Below are positions 38,356 to 49,852 of a stretch of 64,000 nucleotides of DNA, piece after piece (the first letter of the stretch is position 1; each line of letters begins with the position of its first letter). This DNA comes from Solanum dulcamara (lineage: Eukaryota > Streptophyta > Magnoliopsida > Solanales > Solanaceae), in NCBI RefSeq assembly GCF_947179165.1, contig NC_077238.1, positions 38,491,793-38,555,792 of the forward strand. Reading direction: 5' to 3'. The notes beneath the pieces were generated by a model that saw only the letters and a program-made list of their open reading frames with translations, was not told where the DNA came from and ran no database searches. The position numbers were made by a program, and so were the translations under genes.

Positions 38356-38714
38356 GTGTTGCATGTCCTTTTCAATTTCTCAGGTCATCCCCTTTTCTGG
38401 TTTTGGTTTTGCCACAGTATCTTGACGGAAGGCACGTCTTTAGTCTACGATCTTCTGGTTTGCCGATCTAAGATGGCGATAGGTTGTTCCTCGCAGGATT
38501 CCATTTTCTGGATAGCATCTATGGAATATACTCTAGGTGGCTCGTTAGTACACTTGTGAAGCATCCCTATCTGATGGATTGGGCGTATAGTTTCCAAATA
38601 AGGTGGTAAGCTCAACTCACCGGCCACTTTGCCCACCTTATGAGAAGCTTGATACAGTCTAATATATTTTGGGTTAAGTTTCCTTTTCTCGGTGACCCTA
38701 TTATGAACATCCAA
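38356..38714 (-). pseudogene. Integrase C-terminal / chromodomain-like remnant
   Basis: The minus-strand frame from 38714 reads KRKLNPKYIRLYQASHKVGK, then VAGELSLPPYLETIRPIHQI and MLHKCTNEPPRVYSIDAIQ, ending near EEQPIAILDRQTRRS. This is the GPY-type segment at the end of chromovirus integrase plus the start of the chromodomain region; compare KLSPRYVGPYRIMRRVGKVA in the 59082 polyprotein. Changes such as RLY for GPY show decay. It is the only recognisable protein trace in the 4.3 kb core and shows that the element descends from an autonomous Ty3 chromovirus. Its place next to the 3' LTR is as expected. Confidence 0.72.
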
Positions 38715-41700
38715 TCATCAATTTTAACTCTATATATTGATGGCGATTATTTGTATATCATTTTTGCTGACTTTGGGTTGTTAGTCAATAGCTTGCTTAA
38801 TCATGTCAGGGCCTTTTTAGCTTAATCTTTTTAACATCGGCCCATCCAATAGGGGACTTACACGTCTTGCTCTACCCATCTTATACAGGGCCATTGGGAT
38901 GCTGGAATAGTAATTATTATTATAGGCAACTTTATAAGTGATAGATAATCATCCCAACTATCTTTGAAGTTAACAACACCAGCTCATGACATATCTTCTA
39001 TCATTTAAGTCGTACGCTTTAGCCTGTTCATCAAGTTTGAGGGTAAGGTAGTGTATGAAGACTTATCTATCTTCCCAGTTTCTTTGTGGACTGATCCTCG
39101 GTAGTTAACTATAACTTAGGCTTCTTCATTTGGGATAATATCTATGGAGACTTCGTAAGGTCCTACCACTCTTTTTCCCTATAATTTTACACCTTCTCGG
39201 CTGAGTAGGTAGCCTTTGATTAAAGGAGCATGGGCTAATATTTCGTTAATCCACAAGTAACATTCCCTCCAGAGTCATCTGGCGCTGGAGTGCGAAGTGA
39301 GTCTTGTAGACCTGGTCATATTATGGGATTTTTGACTTTGCGTATTACTTCTTGCCTTCCATAAATTACATCAACTGGTACCCTTACCTTTTGGGTTTTG
39401 CCTTGTGTTCCGCCCTAAGAGTTGGCTGCCAAGTGGTGTCTAAATTCCCTCGCCCACTAGCCCGTATAGTCATTCTGTGTTTTGCCTCTCATTAACTGGT
39501 ACTATGTTGAAGAACTGTGGCATTCAAGTGCGTCATCAGTTAGCAATTAGCTAATCCTTTTTGTCTTGCTTAAGTCCTTTTTACAATACCCTCAACGTAA
39601 TGTATAGTACTCTAGGAACATAATCTCATGTCGTTTCTCCGCTGCTAGTTCAGATTCTTCCATCTTGCGCGACCACATCCACACTGTCGCACTAAATTCC
39701 ACCAGAATTTAGATGTTAAGCGTGCTTGGGCGAGAGAAATACTGGGATGGGTGACCTCCTTGGGAAGTCCTCATGTCGCACTTCATGGTAATCCTTGTAA
39801 TAATGTGCGGGGCACTCAACTTAGCCCAAAATTTATCTTAGCGTCATCTCACTAGTCTTTATGTGTTGCCTTGCCCTTTCCTCTTTTATCTTGCAACCAG
39901 TATAGGGGTAGATCTTTAGTTCCACTACGACCATGTCCCTTTTTGGTCATTTTGGTTTAACTCCTCCTATTTTTCCTCCCTTTTTGTACACACCCATTCA
40001 TTGGGGTTGGCTACTGAGTAGCGCTAAAGTTCGTTCATATAGTGACGTTTAGAGCCATTTTGAGTTCCGTCTATCCTTAGTTGGTATAGTCCCGAATAAG
40101 TTTGGCATATGAACTCGCCATCCTGTAGTAACCAGCTAGTTCTGCCCGTCTTATTTAAACCATTTTACAATTTTTCCTTACCCCCACTTGTAACCTTCTT
40201 GACACATTCTCGTGTCATTCTTTACCGTTACGAGAATATGAGAGAGTGCAAGAAATACCTTATCGCCCCTCTCTCTATTTCCTTATTTACTCCTTGCTCA
40301 TCTTATCTCCTACCACAAGAGTCTTGCTATTTCTTTTCCTTGGTTATTTATCTATCGCAATATCATTTGCGACCAACTCTACAGCCAACATATGGCTTTT
40401 GATCTAGCTTGCTGTCATTATCCTTCATAGTATCCCTTGAGTTATTTGATATCCTTTCATTGGTAAATAATTTTGCTTTTATACGCACCCACCTTCTAGT
40501 GTTATATCGTTCAGGGTCTCGTCAAAACTTCTTAACGCTGTCTTACATACCATTCTAACTTCTATCCAATTACTGGTGGCTTCTAGATCTTTCTAACTTG
40601 GTTCAGCAAGGGATCTTACTATAGTTTACACGTCTGTCTCAAGCATGTTGCCCAATCAATTGCCTCCATCTTACCCTTGCAGTTTTCTCACTTGCTTCCC
40701 CCCTTAAGAGGGTACTTATACCTGTATCTGCTTATACCTTGCTCTATGTCTTTATGTCCAGTCTCAATTTCGTCCAATCTCTTTCTTCAATCTACTTGGT
40801 ACTGCATCAGGTCCCCATCTTCCTGTATATTTTACAACCTGGTTATCTGTGTATAGAATCCTGGCTAAATTATGAAATGACGAGAACCTTTCCATGCATA
40901 GTGCGACGTCTCATCTATTAATCTGTACTTGAGTAATGGGACCCATGGGACTACTCGTCTGAGGCCACATTCTACTTATCCTTATAAAAGTTAATATACA
41001 CTTGTAGCCGTTCTAAATTTTCTTTTAACTAGGACACATTTTTATTCCGACATTCATTGTCCATGGTTCTCTTGGAGTCGTGCCTTTCCCAACCTATATC
41101 CCTTGTTTCTTGGGATGAATGGAAGTTATGCCATTTATTCCTTATGTTTGCTGTCTTTTTCTCTTAAGAGTTCCATTATTTTTGGGGTGACGTTGTGTAC
41201 ATGCGTCATTCCTTTATATCTTAAGCTCTATGCTCTTGCTGCGTACTCCACGCAGGCTTTTAACTTAGTTAGCATCTACCAAGGGCGTCTTATTAGAGGT
41301 CTCACTTTATCCCTATATAATTGTATCACACTATTCAATTCATACTTACATATCCTCTTTGAGGTACTTCTGTTCGAAGCTCTTTCCCCAATTAGTCGGT
41401 AGAGGATTATACACTATTATCGTAAACTATTTTCCGACCATTGTTTGAAGAAACTAGAATGTCTTAAACATCACAGTACTTCTTTTAATACTTGACCTAC
41501 CTGGTCTCCTTCTGGGTTTATCCTCGAGTTATGAATAACCTATCTAATTTACAATTAGGAGTTGGGGGCTTGGTACTTTCAAAATGAGTGAAGCTCAATT
41601 ACTGGACATCTTACCTTTTACCTGAGCTTCTCTTTTTTTCTACAGCATAGTTACGGCTGGAGATACTGTGGTCTGAACTGTACTGCTTAGACAGACTTTT

Positions 41701-42430
41701 GTTTCTCCACAATAAACTTCCCCAAGTAAAAAGAGTATCCCTTATTGACGACATGAAGAGTACCTCTTACAGCTTTAATTTTTCATAATATGGGTACTCG
41801 GTATCAATTTCCAAGACATGTTATATAGCTATGTTTTATTCCCTTTTTCTTGTTCAGGGAAAATTCCGGCAGAGTTTCCTCTATACTTCTTACTATCCCA
41901 CAACCTGTACGCAGAAAATACCAATAATGCCTCATAGGGCCAACACATATATATATTCATATTATATTACAGTCACACAGGGCTTTCAATATCATCTCAT
42001 ATCGTAGCCACACAGGGCTTTCAACGTTAACAATAGTATAAAATACTGGACTTACCTCATATGTCCAACTTCAAACTGCATCTGTTGCATTTTCCCGTCT
42101 ACTTTTCCCTTTAGTTTTTGACTTTACATTTCAATCACATGTCAATACCTTACCCGACAGATATCTTTCGGGCCTTTACTTTACTTACCAGCGTGCTTCG
42201 TAACTTCCCATATCGTCAATTACTACCTTCTGTTGGTGTCGTCCTTCTGTTAAGATCCAAGGTTAGTCTAAGGAATTGTCCTATGACTCGGATCTATAGC
42301 ACAATCTTAGATATAAAAGAAAGGTAACATCCTAAATGTCCTGTAGCCTCCTGTGCATATATGTGGCATGCAACACATCGATACACAAGATTCTACTAGA
42401 CACGGTCTGCAGACAATCCAAGGACGAACT
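38715..42430 (-). other. Non-coding core of the reverse element
   Basis: No frame longer than ~100 codons and no motif of gag, protease, RT or RNase H that I can recognise on either strand. The short open frames at 40109, 40739, 41103 and 42118 show no conserved pattern. It holds the 5S-like segment at 39666-39784. Confidence 0.55.
39666..39784 (+). rRNA. 5S rRNA-derived pseudogene segment
   Basis: The 3' half is nearly identical to plant 5S rRNA: GTTAAGCGTGCTTGGGCGAG, then ATACTGGGATGGGTGACCTC and GGGAAGTCCTC. It includes the internal RNA polymerase III control elements. The 5' half (GCGACCACATCC, CACTAAATTCCACCAGAATT) is still alignable but diverged. There is no T-run terminator right after the end. 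It lies inside the non-coding core of an LTR element, antisense to that element. I infer a captured or retroposed 5S sequence (5S-derived SINE, Cassandra-type fragment or template switch), not a working gene. Confidence 0.82.
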
Positions 42431-42442
42431 GCTCTGATACCA
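42431..42442 (-). other. Primer-binding site, initiator tRNA-Met
   Basis: GCTCTGATACCA on the plus strand, that is TGGTATCAGAGC on the minus strand, four bases from the LTR end at 42447. A perfect site in an element with a dead core. Confidence 0.88.
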
Positions 42443-42446
42443 CTTT

Positions 42447-45446
42447 TGTCATGACCCAACCCCGTAGGCCGCGACTGGGGTCCGACCTAGACCCTCCGTA
42501 TACCGAACTATCAGTTGTGGTCAAATTGAACTATAAATAAAATAATATCATGTAACAGAGCCCCATTGGGCGATAACATTTTCATAAACCTGTAGCACTT
42601 TTCGTTTGTGTCGTAACATGAAAGGGCATGTAAGCCGACAAGGCTGCCATAACATAATAACATATACCATATATCATGTAGACCCAGCTGAATCAAACTA
42701 ATATACACAAACCACATATACATGTCTGCAGACCTCTAAAATATTACGACAACATATGGCGGGACAAGGCCCACGCCGTACCCCTGAATAGATAAAACAA
42801 TTTTATACATCAGTGGTCAGTATTAAAAACTAGGCTCCGATACAATGGAGCCTCTTCTAGCTGAGCTGTGCCGAATCCTAAGCTGACGGACTCCCAAAAC
42901 CTTTATTTGTACCTACAGGCATGAAACGCAGCCCCCCAAGAAAGAGGGTCAGTACAACATATGTACTATGTAAAATATAACACAATACGAGTAAAGGAAC
43001 ATCTGAAATAGAGAAGCAGGGGATAAAATATCAAATCAGAAACCTGTACCCGGAAAAGTAAAATCATGCATGCTCAAATTTTTAATATAGCCGGCCCTAT
43101 TAGGGATCCGGTGAATCATAACTGTAGTAAAATCACCTCCTTCTTACAACACCTCATCATATCATCATATATATACATACGTACCGGGCCTTCTAGTGAG
43201 GGCGCGATGAACAATGCTATGGAATTGTGCACGATAACTATTCCCAGCCCCGGGGTCAACGAAAGAAGTGTTACAATATGTACGAGTAGATTAGTGAGAA
43301 ACAAAAAACAGTTAAATCATTAACGGAGACTAGATGAAGTCGTCAGGTGAATCTTCCCTGGATATTAGGGCAGAAAGTATCTGCCGTATACCCCCTAAAT
43401 ATCACTAAGGACTAGGTAAAAGGGAGTTTTGGAAATCTTAGACATATACTAGTATGAAATATCTTGTAGCAGTCCAAGCGTTGGTTATCTCAAAGCCTTT
43501 CGTTTTTTTACAGAAATGAGCTTAGTTGAATCAATCGTTATACAGTCATATAAAAGACTCAAGGAGTAGGAGTATAACTACTTTAAAAGTCTTAACATAA
43601 AGAAGTGATCCAGGGTCCTAAAGTCATATTCAGAACCTAAGAGTGAAGTTTCCCCGAAGCTTTCATCATCCATAGCTTACATTTAGGACATGCCAAAAGA
43701 AAGAGAAAAGATAGGCTTTACATACCTATGACAAAAACATACCAAGAGAAGCTTCACATACCTCTTATGGATTACTCTTTATCCCATTTTCATCGTCGTC
43801 TTTTAAACTTAAGTAACATAAAAGAAATACGAGTATTAACAACCCTTGGATTTCCAGCACCATAGGCTACACATAAGTATTCATAGAACTCAACCCTTTG
43901 CTTGCTTTCTCGACTAGTTTCTTAACTAGTTAAAGAGTTTACGAAAATTGGGTAGCACCTCCCCTATAATGTGCCCTATCCGAATTTCTAATTCCACTCC
44001 TAATGCCTACAGCCAACCAACAACAACCTGAAACATATGTTTAAGCAGTTCATATCAATAATATACAACATAAACTCCAAACGACTCGTTCGGAGCTACG
44101 GTACCAAAATAGGGTGTCTATCCTTTATTTTATAGAACCTTTAATTATATGAAACTAGGGGTCATGTGGATTCAAACAGAAGCACCCCTACCCCTTTTAG
44201 AACACATTTAGGCCCTAAAACAACACGACACCCCTGCAGCAGCACCTCACAAGAACAACACTTTACTTCGACGACAATTCAACTATAACGACTGCAATTT
44301 AGTTTGTTTCGAATGTCAAGCGTTCCTATGATATTTCCACATTTATAGACACCTATAGGGCGTGTAACATACTACATTGCAACACCATAAGTCTCAAATT
44401 GGAATAAGGAACCTTACCTTACCCAAAATTGGCCACAATTCGCCAAGACGCGCCTCAGAACTTTTTTAGACGCGCTGAAAGTGAGTGGACTATTTGTATG
44501 ACTTCCTTGCTGACCCAAATTGTAATTTCTTGTTATTAAACATCCTTATATAACCACGGGATACCATAAATAATTAATTCACAGAAAGAAACTCGGACCT
44601 TACCTTTTCCTTGAAGCAAACCCGTAGCTCCCTCTTCCTGTGTCCCTAGCATTTTTCTCTTTTCCTTTCTGACTTTTCTAGGTGTACAGTTGAAGAAATG
44701 ATTCCGTAGACATAAAAATATATATATATACATCTCCCTGTGGTTAAGAAATACCGTAGGTAAGTAATTCACGGAGAGAAACTTTGAAACTTACCTTGGA
44801 TTCCTTATTGCCGCCATAGTACTCTCTCTTAGGCTTAGGTTTCCTTTTTTCCTTTTGTTCAGCTCTTGGCTGAAATTTTGAATAAGGAATGAACTCCTTA
44901 GTCACATATTTAGCATATATAGGTGGGCTTAGGAGGTGACATGTGTCATCCCCTAAGAGTGACACGTGTCCAACCTTTATTGGACCAACATAGTTAGGCA
45001 ACCAATTAGGGGCTACCATGTGTCCTTGGTGGGGCCCACCCCCAAGTAGGTGGGTCACCTACTTGACCCCAAGTAGGTGGATCACCTGATGCCATGTGTC
45101 ACCTTCCTAGGCTGTAATGTGGCACCTCCTCTTGCTTTCATGTGTCGTCTTCTCCTCTTCTCCGTGGGTTCGTAATCTCGTATTATTTTAAGAACCGTGT
45201 AATCCTTTCTCCATAAGCTTGGTATATCCTTAAGTAGCTCAAGTGTATAAAAATTCTAAATCAGTAGCTTACGTAGGTAGACCGAGTCCTATGACTCATT
45301 TCTTGGCCTCCAACTCTTTTCGGATTCTCACGACTCTATTTCCAACCTTCCCTCTCATGGGGTGTCTCATCCTCCCTTTATTGGAGTTGTTTAATAGCGT
45401 TGTAGACTATCCGACTCACATAGTAACTTCTAAAAAGCTTAAGAGA
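42447..45446 (-). repeat. 5' LTR of the reverse element, outer end deleted
   Basis: Starts TGTCATGACCC on the plus strand and parallels 35490-38174 closely to ~45100. It then has ~325 bases not in the other LTR, and then re-aligns at TTCTAAAAAGCTTAAGA near 45428 before breaking off. The terminal TGTAACA is missing. Athila-like flank resumes around 45445-45455, where a shared GATATTCCATG-like word makes the exact junction ambiguous. Confidence 0.75.
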
Positions 45447-45804
45447 TATTCCATGCACCAATCTATTTTGCTGATATTAATTTTAGTCTGTTCGAATTGA
45501 AGCCCCAATCACTATGCACACACCCCTAGGTTTTTCCAATTTTGATAAACATAGTTGTTATAATTTCCTATTTTTAGTACTTGATAGTGATAAAATGTAG
45601 TTGTTAGATAAATCTCCATCTTTTATATGTTTATGTTTGTTGAGAACTATAATGGCTAATTCGTTTGAGTTATTGAATCAATCGAAGAAGAGTCCCATTT
45701 GTTAGTACTTGTGGTTCGACCCTAGCCTCATAAGTTGGGTATTATTTTGCAAACGACCGCCTATGCTCTGAAATATAAGACAAAGTTGAGTGTTCATCAA
45801 TAGA

Positions 45805-47164
45805 AAAAGAAGGTTTTACAGATAGTGGTTGGTTTAATAGGTCTTGGAAGGTCTCATAGAACCAAAGTCCTAAAACTTCAGAACTCGAGAAATCTCTGAT
45901 TTCCATGGACACATTTTATGGCTCGTGGAAAGTTCTATGGATCGTAGACAGGTCTCATGGAATTAAGTTCAATAAGTGATATTTCAAGCCTAAACTTTCT
46001 ATGATTAGCCAGTACAGGTTGTAGATTGGTTTATGGACTGCAATTAGGTCTCGTAAACCCAATTTTCAGTAATTCAGAATTTTCCTCAATTTCTATGAAC
46101 AGGGTTCTATGGTCTACAAATGGAATAGTTCGTAAATGGCCCTCTTAGAAGTAGTTTTGAAGTATTAATCATAGATTTTTAAAGTTTTTTTTCCATTGTT
46201 TTAATCCTTATACTACATTGTTTTGGTTTATTCTACGTGGGATTAAGTAATTCTTATAGACTAAACCTCTCATTCACTCCTAACTCTAACAAAACAAAGT
46301 TCTTCTCTCCCAAGTCTTCTCTCAAGGAAAGATCTAGGGTTCTAAGCTTCAAGTCTCTATTCTAAGAATCAACCCAAGGTTTATACTCTAGGATTAGAGG
46401 ATTTACTCAATGGGTATCACTTCACCCATGGAGTTCCAAAGAAAACACCAATTCTCAAGTTTATGAATTCTCCAAACCTAGGATTTCGATGATCTTCATG
46501 GATTGTCATTGTTAATCATTTTTTCTTCATGATTAGCCTTCAATTGCATGATTTGAATTTTATTTCCATATTTTAAAGGGTAAGTTCATTAACCCATAGC
46601 ATACAAGTATTTTCATGATCTAGAATTTTGTAATTTTAGAAGCTTGCCTCAGATTATTAGATTTTTATGATTTATGATACTTTCAGATAAAGTGTCTTTC
46701 AGTACATGATAAAAAAATCATGATTTAGGATCCTTAGTATTATTGATTTATCAAAATTATAATATTATTATTTTATTATTGTATCAGTTATATGCATATT
46801 TTCCATAGGAGTATTACTTCACACCTAGCGGATTAGGGACGAAGGTTTCCGGTCAGCGTACATTACCCTTTAATAGCAATCCTGAAGTCCCAAAATTACA
46901 TGGCACCATAGGATTTGTCTCAAATATACATTTTCTTAGTGGATCCATATTAGCTCAAATTCAGCCTTCATTCATTGGTAAGTATATTGGGCCCTTTTGG
47001 AAATATACTAGACTCCATGTTGTAGTTAACATGGTTATATATCAATTTAGTATCTCCCATAGTCATTTATCAATAATCGCATGATCAAGTATTTCAGTTA
47101 TTTAAATACAATTTTATCAGTTATTATGTTATTTACTTGATCATTACATCAATATATTTTACAG
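45805..47164 (+). repeat. Diverged family T-like LTR, right part
   Basis: It has the same internal layout as the LTR at 28223-30440: an R-region-like stretch rich in TCTCTCAAG at ~46290-46330, a GGGTATCACTTCACCCATGG block near 46410, and a GGCACCATAGG / GGATCCATATTAGC block near 46900-46950. It ends with CCATGTTGTAG...CATGG near 47020. It is heavily diverged. It starts left of 27358 and is cut at ~47164 by the next repeat. Confidence 0.5.
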
Positions 47165-48435
47165 ACTCATCATGTTCTTGAATTAGTGCTATGTTTAATG
47201 TTAATTAAAGGGGTTTCAGGACCTAGTTCTCTTATGTGCAGGCATTTCTTAGAAAAATCAAGTTTCAAAATATTTGGAGCTAAAAGCCACTAAAGTTCAT
47301 CAGTGAAGCAATTGGTCCCTCACAAAAGCTGACAGGTGTCTCGCTAACTAATCGCCGGTGGTACAGGGGCAAGCTTGCTCTACAATTGCCAGAGTACAAT
47401 GGATGATCGGCATTTTGTCATTCCCACTACAGAAACTCCTAGAAGTGTTGAAGGTTGAAGTGAGGCAGCAATTGGTGTCTCACAATGGTGGATCAGTGGT
47501 TCGCCGGTCCAACGCAAGTCTCAACACGGAAGCTGATGGACCAAAAATACAATTATGGAAATTAGTACTTCCTTCGGAAATTTCAAAGGATCAAAATAGG
47601 GATTTGTGCAATTATGTACCATTTTTCTCATTATCCATTTTAAATATTTTTAGAGAGTAGAGAGAATTTTCTAGGGACATAAATGCTACATCTCCATAGT
47701 AAAGAACTCTTATCTTGTTGACAAAGAAACCTTCAATATTGTATTCTCCGAAGCTTGGATTCATATTTTGTTCATCATTTTAGCTTGAAAATAAGATTTT
47801 CTCTATAGATATTGTCTTTATTCTATGTTTTATGAGTATCTAAATCCTTAGCTAAGGATGTGTGCGCTTGATGGGGGTGTCAAATCCTGAATGGGATTTG
47901 GTTAATCTTCGCTAAAATTGATTGTATGATATGGATCTATTGTTGCCTTGAAGTTCAAATCCAAAATAAATGGTAGTTGCAAATATTGATTGAGATCTCT
48001 AACTCATTTTGTCTTGAAAAAGAAACATTGAGTTGGGTAAGACTCAATAGTGAAGACATGTTGAAATTACTCGATGGGTTTGAGCCAGGGATGGGACAAT
48101 TCGAGTAATTTCTCCTTTAATGACACGAGCTAGGGATAGTCCATCTACTCAAGCAATGTTAAGTGTGTTATTTAAAAGGGTCTTGTTTTTCAGAAGATAC
48201 CAAGGGACATATGTTTGATATTTAGAGAGAATATCAAAGAGTAGGCTAGACCAAATGATATTCATGTACCGATCTATCTTTTTGAGGTTAATCTTAGCCT
48301 ATTCGAGTTGGAATCCCAATCTCTATGTACACACTCCTAGTCCTTTCCAATCTTTATATACAAAGTTATTATAAATCCCTATTTTTAATAATTAATTGTG
48401 ATAAATTATAGTAGATAGATATACCCCCACTTATA
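47165..48435 (+). repeat. Second copy of the Athila-like LTR, uninterrupted
   Basis: Aligns with 27380-28222, then 35258-35489, then 45447-~45600 without breaks. For example GAGATCTCTAACTC at ~47993 spans the point where the 28223-35252 element sits in the other copy. Its first ~25 bases, including TGATGAG, and its last part are missing, so it is truncated on both sides. Confidence 0.7.
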
Positions 48436-49085
48436 CATATATATATTCCAACCTTGATCTACTTATGATGCCGAGTACCCTGTATTTTGGTACTCATATA
48501 ACACTTTGGCATATTTGTTTTGATGCATCTCCTAGTATGAGTCACTCTCAATGAGCATCGAATCTTCTATGGTTATCAAGACTTTGATCGTGGTGACTTC
48601 TTGGCATCCGAAGATTTTCTAATTTTCCTTTCTTTGTATATGTCTTTATACTTGTATTTTGATTAGACAAACTTAATATATGTATAGCCTTTCTGTACTT
48701 AGACACACTTGTATCAGTGACACCAGATCCGCAGTTGGTTCTTAAATATATATATTTCTTTCTCAGTAACCTTTAGGCTAATTTTTTGTATACTGTGTAT
48801 CATTTTTACATATCTACTATACGGGCCCCTTTTATATCTCTATTTCTATTTTGGCATTTTCTCTTTCTAAATAATTATTTTCTTGCACTTTGGGTTTTGG
48901 CTTGCCTACTAGGGATTAATATTAGGCATCATCAAGGTTTGGTTTTGAGTCGGGAAAAACAGACTCCCTTGTTACGTTGTGAAAACATTTAAGCGTCCAA
49001 GTCCGTGTCACATCGCGGACGCAAACTTCACTGGCAATTCAAAAAACCTTTTGGTGCTCAGCTCCATGACACGGAGCCATTTTCA
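48436..49085 (+). repeat. Fragments of LTRs, no gene
   Basis: 48450-48970 weakly resembles, on the plus strand, the end of the 19382-20769 LTR read in reverse (GGCTTGCCTACTAGGG followed by a CATCATCAAGG-like tail). 48985-49080 contains GTCCGTGTCACATCGCGGAC and ACACGGAGCC, in the style of the family T LTR near 4906-4935. Boundaries are uncertain. Confidence 0.35.

Positions 49086-49134
<49 letters not shown>
49086..49134 (+). repeat. (ATT)n microsatellite
   Basis: About 16 uninterrupted ATT units. It touches the left arm of the 49133-49549 inverted repeat, on the far side from the pararetrovirus. Confidence 0.95.
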
Positions 49135-49135
<1 letters not shown>

Positions 49136-49549
49136 TTTAATGGGTTAAGGTTTTAGCTTGTGGTTAAGTTAAAATAATTTTATAGTAAACTAAGCTTAAA
49201 TCATGGCGTTGATAAGCCCTAATAGGGGTGTTTCCGACATGATTAGTGATGAGTTAATTGTGTTAAAAACCTTTTGATTCCGTTGGTAAGTCCTGTATGG
49301 CTGATTAAATCACCTAGGGATGTTCCTGATTGGGTTTTTAGACGATTAATTCGCGGTTTACATAAAATATATTTAACTTTGAAAAAATTCCCAGCTAAGT
49401 AAAAGTCCAAATAAATCCTAAGGTCCTTCTCATCACTAATCATGTCGGGAACACCCCTATTAGGGCTTATCAATGCCATGATTTAAGGTTAGTTTACTAT
49501 AAAATTATTTTAACTTAACCACAAATTAAAACCTTAACCCATTAAAGAA
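49133..49549. repeat. Long inverted repeat: 121-bp arms, 175-bp loop
   Basis: The arms 49133-49253 and 49429-49549 are reverse complements with only about six mismatches. Both carry AAGCCCTAATAGGGGTGTT and AATTTTATAGTAAACTAA blocks. A transcript through it would fold into a strong hairpin. It begins about 270 bases downstream, on the minus strand, of the predicted transcription start of the adjacent pararetrovirus, where a pregenomic RNA leader would lie. It shows no coding potential. Alternatives are a foldback transposon or an inverted junction made at integration. No TSD can be called because the flanks are also complementary or low complexity. Confidence 0.85.
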
Positions 49550-49725
49550 AAGCTCTTATTTTAGAGTCATTGTCATTTAGTATGCTAACAGTTCATATCA
49601 GTTATTATTTAACACTTAAATACTTAGCCCATCATGGGTCTAAGTTATACAGAATTAAATAAAAGAAAGAAATAGTTACCTGGAAAACCACCAGTCTCCT
49701 GGGGTTGTGTAGCAAACTTCAACTC

Positions 49726-49731
49726 TTTATT
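49726..49731 (-). terminator. Pararetrovirus poly(A) signal
   Basis: AATAAA on the minus strand, ~90 bases after the predicted transcription start. In caulimovirids the poly(A) signal lies shortly after the promoter, inside the terminally redundant part of the pregenomic RNA. The spacing here fits. Confidence 0.6.
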
Positions 49732-49844
49732 TATGATTCACAAACTTAATACAAACTACTTACAATATTTAGAGAGAGAAAGTAGAGAGAAGGCAGAGAG
49801 AAAAGAGGTAAAGGAAAACTTACAGAATGAATACTAAATTCATT

Positions 49845-49852
49845 CTTTTATA
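49845..49852 (-). promoter_or_regulatory. TATA box of the pararetrovirus pregenomic promoter
   Basis: TATAAAAG on the minus strand, ~160 bases beyond the end of the last viral frame (stop near 50015). It is followed by a pyrimidine-rich CTCTCTCTCT-type leader at ~49770-49800 and by AATAAA. Start of transcription expected at ~49815-49820 (inference). Confidence 0.6.

Larger units (their letters stand above)
35490..45446 (-). mobile_element. Large LTR element with non-coding core (LARD-like), reverse orientation
   Basis: Two direct LTRs, 35490-38174 and 42447-~45446, enclose 4.27 kb. On the minus strand the order is 5' LTR (high coordinates), primer site 42431-42442, core, G-rich polypurine tract 38175-38191, 3' LTR. 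The low-coordinate end TGTCACGACCC is intact. The outer end of the 5' LTR has lost its last ~35 bases together with some flanking DNA, so no TSD is seen. The LTRs look very similar over long stretches while the core has no usable frame. This suits a non-autonomous family moved in trans by an autonomous Ty3 relative. Confidence 0.75.
27358..45799 (+). mobile_element. Athila-like solo LTR interrupted by two retrotransposons
   Basis: The LTR begins TGATGAGTTGG at 27358 and ends GTTCATCA at 45799, flanked by ATAGG (27353-27357) and ATAGA (45800-45804), one mismatch. Its own sequence is in three pieces: 27358-28222, 35258-35489 and ~45447-45799, about 1.45 kb together. A second copy at 47165-48435 carries the first two pieces and much of the third in continuous order, which confirms the reading. 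The end block (GGTTCGACCCTAGCCTCATAAG near 45714) is typical of Athila-type LTR ends. No PBS or coding region follows, so it is a solo LTR. Confidence 0.75.

Noticed and set aside
39666..39784. Functional 5S rRNA gene
   Set aside because: The 5' half is diverged, no T-run terminator follows, and it is a single copy inside a retrotransposon rather than in a tandem array.
40109..42327. Plus-strand open frames of 60-99 codons
   Set aside because: They are antisense to the retrotransposon core, with low-complexity composition and no recognisable protein; likely chance.
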